A DNA stretch of 64,000 nt from Micromonospora coxensis (GTDB taxonomy: Bacteria; Actinomycetota; Actinomycetes; Mycobacteriales; Micromonosporaceae), in assembly GCF_900090295.1 (NCBI RefSeq), contig NZ_LT607753.1, forward strand, positions 4,154,001 to 4,218,000, read 5' to 3'. The translations under genes were made by a program, and so were the position numbers. Of this stretch, positions 1 to 8,270 are shown piece after piece; the stretch's first letter is position 1; each line of letters opens with the position of its first letter. The notes under the pieces are model-generated. The model was not told the origin of the DNA. It searched no databases and worked only from the letters and a program-made list of their open reading frames with translations.

Positions 1-354
1 GGTCGAGACGAAGAACAGCGGCCCTTCCGACCCGAGGAAGATCAACGCGGCGATCGGCAGCACGACACCCGCCCGGGCCAGGTTCGTCACCACGGTCACC
101 GTCCGGCGGCTCCACCGATCCAGCAACACCCCCGCGAACGGCCCCACCACCGAGTACGGCAGCACCAGCACCGCCGCGGCGAACGCGATCGCCGTCGGCG
201 TGGCCTGCCGGTCCGGGTTGAACAACACACTGCCGGCCAGGGCGGCCTGGAACACCCCATCGGTGAACTGCCCACCGAGCCGGACGGCCAGCAGCCGCCG
301 GAACGCCGGCACGGCAAGCAGGGCACGGAAGTGATGAGTACGGCGAGAAGCCAT
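1..354 (-). CDS. MFS transporter, N-terminal part (runs off the window)
   Basis: The first 118 codons of a major facilitator superfamily permease are visible; the rest lies beyond base 1. The ATG at 352-354 opens a soluble stretch followed by hydrophobic helices. The loop between helices 2 and 3 carries the MFS motif A in the form GVLLDRWSRR at residues 75-84. Such proteins are proton-driven exporters in the cytoplasmic membrane. The substrate cannot be read from this fragment; the sequence style resembles actinobacterial drug or siderophore exporters. The neighbouring spacer holds only a decayed HTH fragment, so the gene appears to stand alone at this side. Confidence 0.85.
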   Translation of the reverse strand, partial: MASRRTHHFRALLAVPAFRRLLAVRLGGQFTDGVFQAALAGSVLFNPDRQATPTAIAFAAAVLVLPYSVVGPFAGVLLDRWSRRTVTVVTNLARAGVVLPIAALIFLGSEGPLFFVST

Positions 355-682
355 GATCCGCCAAGCCTACGGGGGTGACCAACGCCGCTCGGGTCACCCG
401 CCCTGACCGCCAGCAGCATGCCGCTCGCGATCGTCCTGGTTCTCGCACATCGGGTCCGAGGTGTCTGCCGTCCACGGCGGCAGGCTGACGTTGCCCCTCC
501 TGCTGGCCCACGCTCTGGCTGCCACCCCAGCTCCGCCGGCGCTGGGAGGACGCCTTCCCCGAACTCGCCGCGACCCGCAGCAACGCGGCGTAGCGGTGGA
601 CCCCTTCCACGAACGCCTCGCCCGCACGGGGCTCAGGGCCGTCCGCCGGCAGCTGAGGGGATGTCCTGCGCCGGCTGAGATT

Positions 683-820
683 GGTCGCCCGCCGGACCTC
701 CGGTCGTAGCGCCTGGCGGATCGTTTCCCGGCTGTACCCGGTGACCCGCTGCAGATCCATTGGCCGCCAGCCGGCCGCGTGAAACGCCCGTAGCCAATCT
801 GTGGCGCGCGGCAGTCGGAA
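683..820 (-). pseudogene. Remnant of a small helix-turn-helix DNA-binding protein gene
   Basis: On the minus strand one frame encodes a convincing helix-turn-helix segment: ATDWLRAFHAAGWRPMDLQR followed by VTGYSRETIRQALRPEVR. This resembles the homeodomain-like or sigma-region-4-like HTH found in short actinobacterial regulators. The frame has no ATG, GTG or TTG in front before an upstream TAG at 875-877. Downstream it stays open without a recognisable family sequence and runs into the MFS gene in another frame. I therefore read it as a broken gene fragment in the spacer between the MFS and LysR genes. The bases 355-682 hold nothing else I can support. Confidence 0.45.
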
Positions 821-874
821 GCTTGTTGAGCCGCAGTCACGGTCTGCCGGTGGGAAGGGCGGCGCCAGGCCCGG

Positions 875-1762
875 CTACGTCGTTTGCTGCGCCTTTGTGA
901 CGACTTGAACGAAGGCGCGTACCAGGGCATTCTCTCCGCCTTTGCGCCACACCGGCGCGTAGTGCAGCACCGGTCCGTCGGTGATGGGCAGGAAGGTGAT
1001 GTCGCCTCGTTGCCGGGTGGCTACCACGTCCGATCCGATCGGGGACACGACGCTGCCGCCGGCGATCGCTCGGAAGGCCTCCTCGAGGGTGACGATGCCC
1101 AGTCCGCGCCGGACGGGCCGCCCGGCCGGGGTGGTGGACGGGGTGTGCGCCTCCCACACGTAGTCGGGAATGGGTCCCTCGGGGTAGACCACCGGATGAT
1201 CGCCGAGATCCTCCAGCTCGACGCTGCCCCGGCCGGCCAGCGGATGACCGGCGGCCACCGCCAGCACCAGCTCCTCGCGGTGCAGGACCGGCCCGACCGT
1301 GAGGTCGGGCTCGCGGATGGGCAGCCAGAGAATCCCGATGTCGACCGAACCGGCCCGCAGCGGCCCGAGCGGGTCGGTCGGCAGGATTTCGCGCAGGCGC
1401 AGCTCGCACTGCGGGTGCCGCTGCCGGAACAGGTCGAGGACGGCCTCGACCGACTGGTAGTGGGTGGCCATGGTGCCGACGGTCAGCGTGCCGGCCTGGC
1501 CCCGTGCGGTGGCGGCGGCCTCCTCGATGCCGGAGATGATCTCGCTGTAGCCGGCGCGGAGGCGGTCGCGTAACCGCTCGCCGAGCGGGGTGAGTCGAAC
1601 AGCGCGGCTCGTACGCTCGAACAGGCCCCCGCCGATCCGGCGTTCCTGCTGTTTGATCGACTGACTGACCCGCGATTGGGACACGTGCAAACGCTCGGCG
1701 GTGCGACCGAAGTGAAGCTCCTCGGTCAGCGTCAGGAAGATCTCGATGTCGCGCAGTTCCAC
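875..1762 (-). CDS. LysR family transcriptional regulator
   Basis: The 295-residue product has the usual LysR length. A winged HTH occupies residues 1-60, with LHVSQSRVSQSIKQQE as the recognition region. An effector-binding domain of the periplasmic-binding-protein fold runs from about residue 88 to the end. It is a cytoplasmic regulator, usually acting on a divergent neighbour. Here the divergent gene is the GNAT protein at 1953, across a 190-base spacer, which makes that gene a plausible target. The start is GTG at 1760-1762, which places the HTH at the very N-terminus as is normal in the family. The inducer is unknown. Confidence 0.93.
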   Translation of the reverse strand: MELRDIEIFLTLTEELHFGRTAERLHVSQSRVSQSIKQQERRIGGGLFERTSRAVRLTPLGERLRDRLRAGYSEIISGIEEAAATARGQAGTLTVGTMATHYQSVEAVLDLFRQRHPQCELRLREILPTDPLGPLRAGSVDIGILWLPIREPDLTVGPVLHREELVLAVAAGHPLAGRGSVELEDLGDHPVVYPEGPIPDYVWEAHTPSTTPAGRPVRRGLGIVTLEEAFRAIAGGSVVSPIGSDVVATRQRGDITFLPITDGPVLHYAPVWRKGGENALVRAFVQVVTKAQQTT

Positions 1763-1952
1763 CAGACGGCCCTACCTTCGATCACTGCGGCCTGGAATTG
1801 GGCAGTCTACGGCCGCGACGAGAACGGGCGGCACGAGCGTGGCTCGGACCACCGGCCGTCGCGGGGTCCGTCCTCGATCGATCACCGCTGGCTAATGCGG
1901 CGATGCGATCTTCTGCGTTGTTCGGCCGGGGCGGCCGGGCGATGGTGGACGC

Positions 1953-2753
1953 ATGAGCGAAAGCGTGATCGACATCGTGGCGGCGCCTGATCATCTCGGG
2001 ACCCCACGCTGGCACGCTGTGACGTCGCCCGGTTCGGTGGCCGGGGTCGCCGATCTACGTCCGGTCATGCCGTTCGAGTACGAACTGCCACCGCCGACCG
2101 CCCTGCAGCCGGGCACCCTTGATCTGAACCTGTATGTGCAGCCGCAGTGGCGTCGACGAGGGATCGGATCGCGGCTGCTGGCCGCCGTCGGTGCACACGC
2201 CGTGGGACGGCGGCTGATCGTGGAGACCGCCCCGGATTCCGCCGCGCAGTCGTTCTGCGAGCGGCACGGATTTCGGCGCACCGGATCCAGGATCCATGAC
2301 CTGCTCGCCTACCGCGATATCCACCATGCCTGGCTGGGTGAGTTGGTCGACGTCGAGCACCCCGGATACCGACTGCGTCACTGGACCGGGGACCCGACTG
2401 GCGCGAGCGGCGTCGAGCAACTGCTCCGGTATCCGAGCCGACCGGGTGATGCGGTGGTGAGCACCGCCGAGGCGGACGGCGGCGTGGTCGCCTGTGTCTT
2501 GGCGATGACGGGTGCACCGTCGCAGCGTCGCGCCCGCCAGTACGGCCCTGCCGTGCGCGTCGGTCATCGCGGACGGCGGCTGGGACTGTGGGTCAACGCC
2601 GCTCTGCTCACGCGACTGCGCGAGATCCACCCACACGTCGAGGAGATCGAGACTCGCACCGCCGACGAGGACTCCGACCTGGTCGCCCTGCATCGACACC
2701 TGGGCTTCCGCCCTCTCGGGCGGCGTCTCCGCTACGAACTCACCCTGCCGTAA
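1953..2753 (+). CDS. Tandem GNAT acetyltransferase
   Basis: The 266-residue protein contains two GNAT-like halves. The first has the acetyl-CoA pyrophosphate loop QWRRRGIGSRLL at residues 65-76. The second half ends with VALHRHLGFRPLGRRLRYEL, the usual beta6-beta7 region of GNAT enzymes after a degenerate loop (VGHRGRRLGLW). Double-GNAT proteins in actinobacteria are often of the mycothiol synthase-like or uncharacterised type. The acceptor substrate cannot be told. It is transcribed divergently from the LysR gene and may be controlled by it. Confidence 0.85.
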   Translation: MSESVIDIVAAPDHLGTPRWHAVTSPGSVAGVADLRPVMPFEYELPPPTALQPGTLDLNLYVQPQWRRRGIGSRLLAAVGAHAVGRRLIVETAPDSAAQSFCERHGFRRTGSRIHDLLAYRDIHHAWLGELVDVEHPGYRLRHWTGDPTGASGVEQLLRYPSRPGDAVVSTAEADGGVVACVLAMTGAPSQRRARQYGPAVRVGHRGRRLGLWVNAALLTRLREIHPHVEEIETRTADEDSDLVALHRHLGFRPLGRRLRYELTLP

Positions 2754-2920
2754 CCGGCGGCCCTGACTCCGGTCCAGCAGCACCGGGCCGACGCGTCCCG
2801 CTGAAGAGAGGTTTGTCATGAAAGATCCTGTCCACCCCTGGACGTGCGCCACCCCGGACGGGAGCCGAGACCCGCCCGGTGATCCCGGGCCGCCACCCGG
2901 CGGTCGCCACCCGCCCACGC

Positions 2921-2953
2921 CAACGTCAACGTCAACGTCAACGTCAACGTCAA
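2921..2953. repeat. CAACGT hexamer tandem repeat in front of a ribosome site
   Basis: Five perfect copies of CAACGT followed by a partial copy run directly into the Shine-Dalgarno sequence AAGGAG (2952-2957) of the gene starting at 2967. Slippage here would alter the 5' untranslated region but not the spacing between the ribosome site and the start. Confidence 0.9.
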
Positions 2954-2966
2954 GGAGCTCACCACC

Positions 2967-3401
2967 GTGTCCGTCAACCTTTCCACCCAGGACAAACTCA
3001 CGCTTCGCACGGCCGCGTACGGTGCGGTCACGCTGCTGTCGGCGGCCGGAGCCGCCGGCGGCTCACCCCACAAGATCGCCACCGAAGGGTCCATCGCCCT
3101 GGCCTCGGCAACCGGCCTGGTCGGGCACGTGCTCGCGGAGAAGTCCACGGGTATTGACCTGGGCGGCAGGTCGGTGGCCGAGATCGCCGACCGCGTTCTG
3201 CCCGCCCTGACCGAGGCGATGCGCCTGCTCGCCGAGCAGGCTCCGGCCGAGGCCGACAACTTCCGCCGCACCGTCGTCGTCGCCCTCGACGCGGCCGTCC
3301 GTACCCGGCAGGGCGCACCCGGTCCCACCGTCGCCGACATGACCAACAAGATCGTCGCGGCGCTCGACGCCGCCGAGGCCACCCCGGAGGTGACCACGTG
3401 A
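2967..3401 (+). CDS. Hypothetical protein of 144 residues
   Basis: The GTG at 2967 is preceded by AAGGAG at 2952-2957, which decides the start. The protein is mostly alpha-helical by composition, has no signal peptide, and contains a mildly hydrophobic segment near residues 10-30. I do not recognise the family. The stop codon overlaps the GTG of the decayed ABC gene at 3398 (GTGA overlap), so it was once the first gene of an operon with that transporter. A second possible start, ATG at 2818 with AGAGAGG in front, opens a different frame that ends inside this gene and has unconvincing composition. Confidence 0.7.
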   Translation: MSVNLSTQDKLTLRTAAYGAVTLLSAAGAAGGSPHKIATEGSIALASATGLVGHVLAEKSTGIDLGGRSVAEIADRVLPALTEAMRLLAEQAPAEADNFRRTVVVALDAAVRTRQGAPGPTVADMTNKIVAALDAAEATPEVTT

Positions 3402-3954
3402 CGACCCCGGCGACTCGGTCTCCGGCCTGCGCAAGGCGTACAAGGACAAGCCGTCCTCGACGGCGTCGACCTCGACGTCCACGCCGGCACGGTGTTCTGT
3501 CTGCTCGGCCCGAACGGCGCCCAGTGTGCTGACCAACGTGATCGCCATCGCGGCGCTCGTCGGAGTGGTCTTCCTGCCGGGTTCAGCCCGGAGGCGAGCC
3601 TGACCGACTGGCTCGCCGTGGGTGGCGTCGTCGTTCTGCTCGCGTTCGCGGCGGGCTGGTTCACGGTCGCGCTGGGACTGTCGGCGAAGTCGCCGGAGAC
3701 AGCGGGCATGGCCGCCGTGCCGCTGGTCATGCTGCCGTTCTTCAGCAGCGCGATCGTACCGGCGGAGAAGATGCGGACCGGGCCTTCGTCAGTTCGCCGA
3801 GTACCAGCCGTTCACGCCGCTCATCGAGACCGTGCGCGGCCTGCTCGACAGCGCGCCCGACACCACCGACGCGGCCGTCGCCGTCGCCTGGTGCGTGGCG
3901 ATCGCCCTCGTCGGCTACCTGTGGGCGCGTTCCGCCTTCACGAAGCGAGCGTGA
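3398..3954 (+). pseudogene. Collapsed DrrA/DrrB-type ABC transporter (ATPase start fused to permease end)
   Basis: The first part, read with small frame changes, encodes an ABC ATPase N-terminus (VSGLRKAYKDK, then VLDGVDLDVHAG, then LLGPNGA) and breaks off in the middle of Walker A near base 3520. What follows is the C-terminal part of an ABC-2 permease of the DrrB kind: VLTNVIAIAALVG, FSPEASLTDWLAVGG, ALGLSAKSPETAG, RQFAEYQPFTPLIETVRGLL. About 1 kb that should lie between is missing. At least four single-base frame changes are needed (near 3410, 3452, 3583 and 3783). It is a pseudogene formed by deletion plus frameshifts. Confidence 0.85.
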
Positions 3955-3976
3955 CCCGGGCCGGTGTGGGGCGTTT

Positions 3977-4019
3977 GCGGCGCCGTCTCGGTGAACCCGA
4001 TCCGACGAGGCGGCGCCGC
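3977..4019 (+). terminator. Stem-loop in the leader of the ABC-F gene
   Basis: Bases 3977-3990 (GCGGCGCCGTCTCG) pair with 4006-4019 around a 15-base loop, with one G-U pair. No T-tract follows. It lies after the dead permease and about 95 bases before the ABC-F start. It could be a terminator of the old operon or an attenuator for the resistance gene; ABC-F genes are often controlled by attenuation, but that role here is inference. Confidence 0.5.
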
Positions 4020-4114
4020 AACGGGTCGAGAGCCCTTGCGCTCGGCACCTGGCCGTGGCGGCCGAACGGCCGTCATCGGCATGTCCTTGTCAAGCTGTCA
4101 GATCAGGGGCCGTC

Positions 4115-5749
4115 TTGTTCACGTCGCAACTTTCGCTGCACCACATCATCCGCCGCTACGACGAGCGCACCGTGCTGGCCGGCGTGTCCTTCAGCGTCAA
4201 ACCGGGCGAGAAGGTCGGCATCATCGGCGACAACGGCGCCGGGAAGTCGACCCTGTTACGCCTGATCGCCGGGGTGGACCGACCCGACAACGGGGAACTG
4301 ACGGTGATTGCCCCCGGCGGTGTCGGCTACCTGGCCCAATCGCTGGCGCTGCCGCCACATGCCTCGGTCCAGGACGCGATCGACCTCTCTCTGGCCGACC
4401 TCCGCGAGCTCGAGTCGCTGATCATGCACACCGAAGCCGGACTGAACGGCCTGTCGAGGGCTGAACTCGTCGCCGGCCTGGAGCACTACGCCGGGCTGGT
4501 TTCCCGTTACGAAGCACGGGGCGGGTACGGGGCGGACACCCGGGTCGAGAAGGCGTTGCACCGGCTCGGCCTGCCGAATCTGGACCGTACGCGGGCGCTC
4601 GGCACCCTGTCCGGTGGGGAGCGGTCCCGGCTGGCGCTGGCCGCCACGCTGGCCTCCCAGCCGGAACTGCTCCTGCTCGACGAGCCGACCAACGACCTCG
4701 ATGATCAGGCCGTGGGCTGGCTGGAGGCGCGCCTGCGGCAGCACCGCGGCACACTGCTCGCGGTCACCCATGACCGGGAGTTCCTCAGCCGGGTCACCGA
4801 CACGATCCTGGACGTCGGTCAGGGCACGGTGACACGCCACGGCGACGGCTACGACGGGTACCTGACCGCCACGGCCGCCGAACGCCGCCGTCGGCTACAG
4901 GAGTACGAAGACTGGCGCCATCAACTGGTCCGCAACCGTAAGCTCGCTGCCGCCAACGCGTTCCGTCTGGAAGCGATCCCGCGTAAGGCGCCGATGGCCA
5001 AGTTCGGGCACGGCGCCTTCCGTGCCCGCGGCCGTGATCACGGTGCGATGGGACGCATCCGCAACGCCAAGGAGCGCATCGAGCGTCTCACGGCAAACCC
5101 GGTCGCGCCGCCGCCCGACCCACTGGCGTTCTCGGCGAGCATCACCGGCGTCGACAAGGACGCCCCGGAGACGGTTGCCGAGCTCACCGAGGTTCGCGTC
5201 ACCGACCGGCTGTACGTGCCGTCACTGCGGATCGGCGGCACGGACCGGCTTCTGGTCACTGGGCCCAACGGGGCGGGCAAGTCCACCCTCATCCGGGTCC
5301 TGGCAGGAGAACTGCGCCCGGACGATGGAAGGGTACGCACCCAGGGCCGGATCGGTCACCTGCGGCAGCAGATGACGCCGTGGCCGCCGGACCTGACCGT
5401 GTTGGAAGCGTTCGCCGGCGGGCCGGCTGGTGACCCGGACGAACTGCTGTCGCTGGGCCTGTTTCGGCCGGCTGACCTGCGGTTGCGGGTAAGGGAGCTG
5501 TCGTACGGACAACTCCGCAGGCTCGAAGTGGCCCGCCTGGTCAGCAAGCCGGTCGACCTGCTGCTCCTGGACGAGCCGACCAATCACCTGAGCCCTGCTC
5601 TGGTCGAGGAGTTGGAGCAGGCGCTGGTCGACTACCAGGGCGCAGTGGTCGTCGTCACCCACGACCGCAGGATGCGGGCTAGGTTCGCCGCCACGCACCT
5701 ACAGCTACGTGCCGGCCACGTGGAACAACTCAGCGAGAGGACCGGCTGA
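4115..5749 (+). CDS. ABC-F ATPase, ribosome-protection type
   Basis: The 544-residue protein has two ABC ATPase domains and no membrane segment, the layout of ABC-F proteins that act on the ribosome. Walker A motifs (GDNGAGKS, GPNGAGKS) begin near residues 38 and 383. Signature motifs lie near residues 164 (LSGGERSR) and 461 (LSYGQLRR, where the usual GG is YG). Walker B/DEPTN motifs lie near 187 and 484. Relatives include the self-resistance proteins TlrC and OleB and housekeeping factors. I prefer the TTG at 4115 (AGGGG at 4104-4108) over the in-frame GTG at 4055, which has no ribosome site. The FAD monooxygenase follows 64 bases downstream. Confidence 0.9.
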   Translation: MFTSQLSLHHIIRRYDERTVLAGVSFSVKPGEKVGIIGDNGAGKSTLLRLIAGVDRPDNGELTVIAPGGVGYLAQSLALPPHASVQDAIDLSLADLRELESLIMHTEAGLNGLSRAELVAGLEHYAGLVSRYEARGGYGADTRVEKALHRLGLPNLDRTRALGTLSGGERSRLALAATLASQPELLLLDEPTNDLDDQAVGWLEARLRQHRGTLLAVTHDREFLSRVTDTILDVGQGTVTRHGDGYDGYLTATAAERRRRLQEYEDWRHQLVRNRKLAAANAFRLEAIPRKAPMAKFGHGAFRARGRDHGAMGRIRNAKERIERLTANPVAPPPDPLAFSASITGVDKDAPETVAELTEVRVTDRLYVPSLRIGGTDRLLVTGPNGAGKSTLIRVLAGELRPDDGRVRTQGRIGHLRQQMTPWPPDLTVLEAFAGGPAGDPDELLSLGLFRPADLRLRVRELSYGQLRRLEVARLVSKPVDLLLLDEPTNHLSPALVEELEQALVDYQGAVVVVTHDRRMRARFAATHLQLRAGHVEQLSERTG

Positions 5750-5813
5750 CGCCGGCATCTGCCGCGACGGCGGTGCCAGGGGCGACGAGAACCTCAGAGG
5801 GGAATGGCGAGTA

Positions 5814-7391
5814 ATGGAGACTGACGTAATCATCGTGGGCGCCGGTCCGGCGGGCCTGATGTTGGCCGGGGAATTGCGCCTGGTCGGAGCCCGAACGGTG
5901 GTGCTGGAGCGCCACCCGCAGCCGCGAGACATCCCGAAGGCCAGCGGCCTCGGCGGGCGGATCCTGGACCTGCTGCGCCACCGGGGAATTCTGGAGCGAT
6001 TCGAGGAGGCCAGCAGCAATCCCCAGGTGGCCCCTCGATTTCCGTTCGGCACCATGCACCTGGACTTCACGCACCTGGCGGATCCGCCGATGCGGGCGCT
6101 TCCAATTCCGCAGCGGGAGGTCGAGCGACTGCTCGAGGAACGCGCGCGGGAACTCGGCGCTGACGTCCGTCGCGGACACGACGTGGTCGGGGTGACCCAG
6201 GACGATGCCACGGTGACCGCGGACGTGCGTGGGCCGGACGGGCCCGCGCGAGTGACCGCTCGATACCTGGTCGGTTGCGACGGTGGGCGCAGCCGGATCC
6301 GCGACCTCGCGGGGATCGCGTTCCCCGGCGTGACCTACCCGGAGGTCAACAGGCTGGGCCAGGTCACGGTGCCCGACTCGGTGACGGTGCTGGACAACGG
6401 TGACATCGACGTTCCCGGGCTGGGCCGGATCCGCGCGGGTTTCACGCGGACGGACCGCGGTGTGTTCGCGTTCGCGATCACCGCCGGCGTCCTGTTCGTG
6501 CAGATCACCGAGGACGAAACCACCGAGTACGACGACGACGAACCGCTGACCCTGACCGAACTCGCAGAGAGCGCTCGCCGTGTGCTCGGCGCGGACCTCC
6601 CGCTGGGGGAACCGATCCGGCTGTCGCGCTACACGTTCAAGGATCGGCAGGCCGAACGATACCGCCACGGGCGGATCATGCTGGCCGGCGACGCAGCCCA
6701 TCTGTTCCCCGCCACCGGTACGGCACTCACCGTCGGCATGCTCGACACGGTCAACCTCGCCTGGAAGCTGGGCGCCGACATCCACGGCTGGGCGCCGGCC
6801 GGCCTGCTGGACACGTACCACGACGAGCGCCACCTCGCCGGCGCACGTGCACGGCTGCAGACCCGAGCCCAGGCGGCCATGAGGCGCGGACACGACCCGG
6901 CCGCCGAAGCGCTCCGGCAGGTCTTCCAGGAACTGGTCGTCGACGAGCCGGCGCTGCGCCGGATGGGAGCACTCGTCGCTCATGCCGACGTCCGCTACCC
7001 GATGCCGGGCACCGGGCACCACGCCTTGGCCGGCACCTTCGCACCCGACCTCATTCTGCACACCGACCGGGGCACAACCAGCGTCGCGGAGCTCATGCAC
7101 ACCGCACGGCCCGTCCTCCTCGACCTTGCCGACCGCCCCGAGTTGCGCCAGATTGCCGGAGACTGGGTCGCTCGCGTCGACATCCGCGCCGCGAAGACCG
7201 ACACCCGACCAGCAGACGTCCTCCTGATCCGCCCCGACGGGCACGTCGCCTGGGCCGCGACGCTCGACGAACCCACCGTCACCGCCGGGGCCACGTTGCG
7301 AGACGCGCTCTCCCGCTGGTTCGGCACACCGCCAAAGCCAAGGGGAGTGCCAGCTGTCGAGTACGGCTGCTCGAACGGGCCGGCGTCGTGA
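5814..7391 (+). CDS. FAD-dependent aromatic monooxygenase (rifampicin monooxygenase-like)
   Basis: The 525-residue enzyme belongs to the class A flavoprotein hydroxylases. The dinucleotide-binding motif is VGAGPAGLMLAGEL at residues 7-20. The second FAD motif GDAAHLFPATGTALTVGMLD begins near residue 292, and a thioredoxin-like C-terminal domain ends with VLLIRPDGHVAWA. This layout fits Rox and tetracycline-type hydroxylases or polyketide hydroxylases, which oxidise aromatic substrates with NAD(P)H and oxygen. ATG at 5814 starts directly at the Rossmann strand and has GAGGGG upstream. Its place behind an ABC-F gene suggests drug inactivation, but an orphan biosynthetic role is possible. Confidence 0.85.
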   Translation: METDVIIVGAGPAGLMLAGELRLVGARTVVLERHPQPRDIPKASGLGGRILDLLRHRGILERFEEASSNPQVAPRFPFGTMHLDFTHLADPPMRALPIPQREVERLLEERARELGADVRRGHDVVGVTQDDATVTADVRGPDGPARVTARYLVGCDGGRSRIRDLAGIAFPGVTYPEVNRLGQVTVPDSVTVLDNGDIDVPGLGRIRAGFTRTDRGVFAFAITAGVLFVQITEDETTEYDDDEPLTLTELAESARRVLGADLPLGEPIRLSRYTFKDRQAERYRHGRIMLAGDAAHLFPATGTALTVGMLDTVNLAWKLGADIHGWAPAGLLDTYHDERHLAGARARLQTRAQAAMRRGHDPAAEALRQVFQELVVDEPALRRMGALVAHADVRYPMPGTGHHALAGTFAPDLILHTDRGTTSVAELMHTARPVLLDLADRPELRQIAGDWVARVDIRAAKTDTRPADVLLIRPDGHVAWAATLDEPTVTAGATLRDALSRWFGTPPKPRGVPAVEYGCSNGPAS

Positions 7392-7497
7392 AGGTGGTAC
7401 GGACGCGGAAGGTGCGGGGACAGTTGGGGGCGCGGTTACAGGGCCCGGTCGCTCTGTTCCACCCGGCACCGCGCGAGCGCGTCGAGGGAGGTGCCAG

Positions 7498-7735
7498 GTG
7501 ACCTCAGACGAGCGGAGGTTGCCGGCCGGGTTCGGGCGGCTGTGGGCTGCGCCTCGACACCCTCGCGGTCGACCAACCCGCCGCCTGGCAGCGGGTCGAC
7601 GACCTCATCGCCACGAAGAAACCCCGCGGCTACGCCGCCGCCGTACAACTACTCGTCGACCTGCGCGACCTCGCTGAACGCGACGGAGACAGCGGGCTTT
7701 TCCGAAACCGGCTGGCCGAGCCACGGGCGGCGACG
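7498..7735 (+). pseudogene. Fusion scar: start of an MFS gene joined to a SWIM zinc-finger protein fragment
   Basis: GTG at 7498, with GGGAGG in front, encodes VTSDERRLPAGFGRLWAA, a typical actinobacterial MFS transporter N-terminus. At about 7551-7553 the sequence switches, in another frame, to LDTLAVDQPAAWQRVDDLIA and then YAAAVQLLVDLRDLAERDG. The second piece resembles the C-terminal region of SWIM zinc-finger proteins and loses similarity after about base 7720. Neither part can give a product: the MFS frame stops near 7677. I see no coding sequence in 7736-7999. Confidence 0.6.
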
Positions 7736-7999
7736 TCGGCGGCGGTGGGCTCCAGGTGTCCGTCGGGACCCGCAACCGGACATCGAACTGTGTCGTTGCT
7801 GGGTGGACCCCGGAGGTCGGGTGGCAGCGTTCGCCGCGCACGCCGGCCTCGCACCGATCTCCCGGGACTCCGGCCGCCGACAGGGCCACCAAATTCGACT
7901 CCCTGGGCTGCGACAACGGCGGTCCGGGGAACGTGGGTGAGCGTCGGCCACTCCCTGCCACCCCAGGTGAACCGACAGGTCGCTAGACTAGGCCCTCGC

Positions 8000-8072
8000 G
8001 CCCTCGTAGCTCAGGGGATAGAGCATCGGTTTCCTAAACCGTGTGTCGCAGGTTCGAATCCTGCCGGGGGCA
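8000..8072 (+). tRNA. tRNA-Arg, anticodon CCT
   Basis: A full cloverleaf can be drawn. The acceptor stem is GCCCTCG with CGGGGGC, the D-arm GCTC/GAGC, and the anticodon loop TTCCTAA (anticodon CCT, reading AGG). The T-arm is GCAGG/CCTGC with loop TTCGAAT, and the discriminator base is A at 8072. CCA is not encoded in full. The first pair of the anticodon stem is a T-T mismatch. The gene sits at the border of the decayed accessory stretch; tRNA genes are common integration sites, but I found no second copy of its 3' end in the window. Confidence 0.97.
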
Positions 8073-8270
8073 CCTCGAGAAACAGCCAAAACGCCACCTG
8101 AGCAGCGGATACCCCCGCGTCGACCGGTCGCCTGTGCATGTCACCCGGAGCCGCTATGTGCACCCGTGCGTGCGATGATCTTGGATGCTTGAATGCCGCT
8201 GTCCGTGCAGGTCAGCGCCCGTGACGGGTGAATGGGCCCGGCAGAGGCCGTTCGCGGAGAGTCGGGATCA

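Noticed and set aside
394..930. 178-codon minus-strand frame between the MFS and LysR genes
   Set aside because: It is out of frame with the recognisable HTH fragment and overlaps the LysR gene end.
2818..3210. Frame starting ATG at 2818 with a fair ribosome site
   Set aside because: Its product is Pro/Thr/Ser/Arg-rich, runs through the hexamer repeat and overlaps the better-supported gene at 2967 in another frame.
5730..7469. A 579-codon minus-strand frame opposite the FAD monooxygenase
   Set aside because: Composition typical of antisense GC-rich frames; the plus strand encodes a clear enzyme.
8000..8072. Attachment-site duplication of the tRNA-Arg 3' end
   Set aside because: No second copy of GGTTCGAATCCTGC was noticed in the window and no integrase gene is present.
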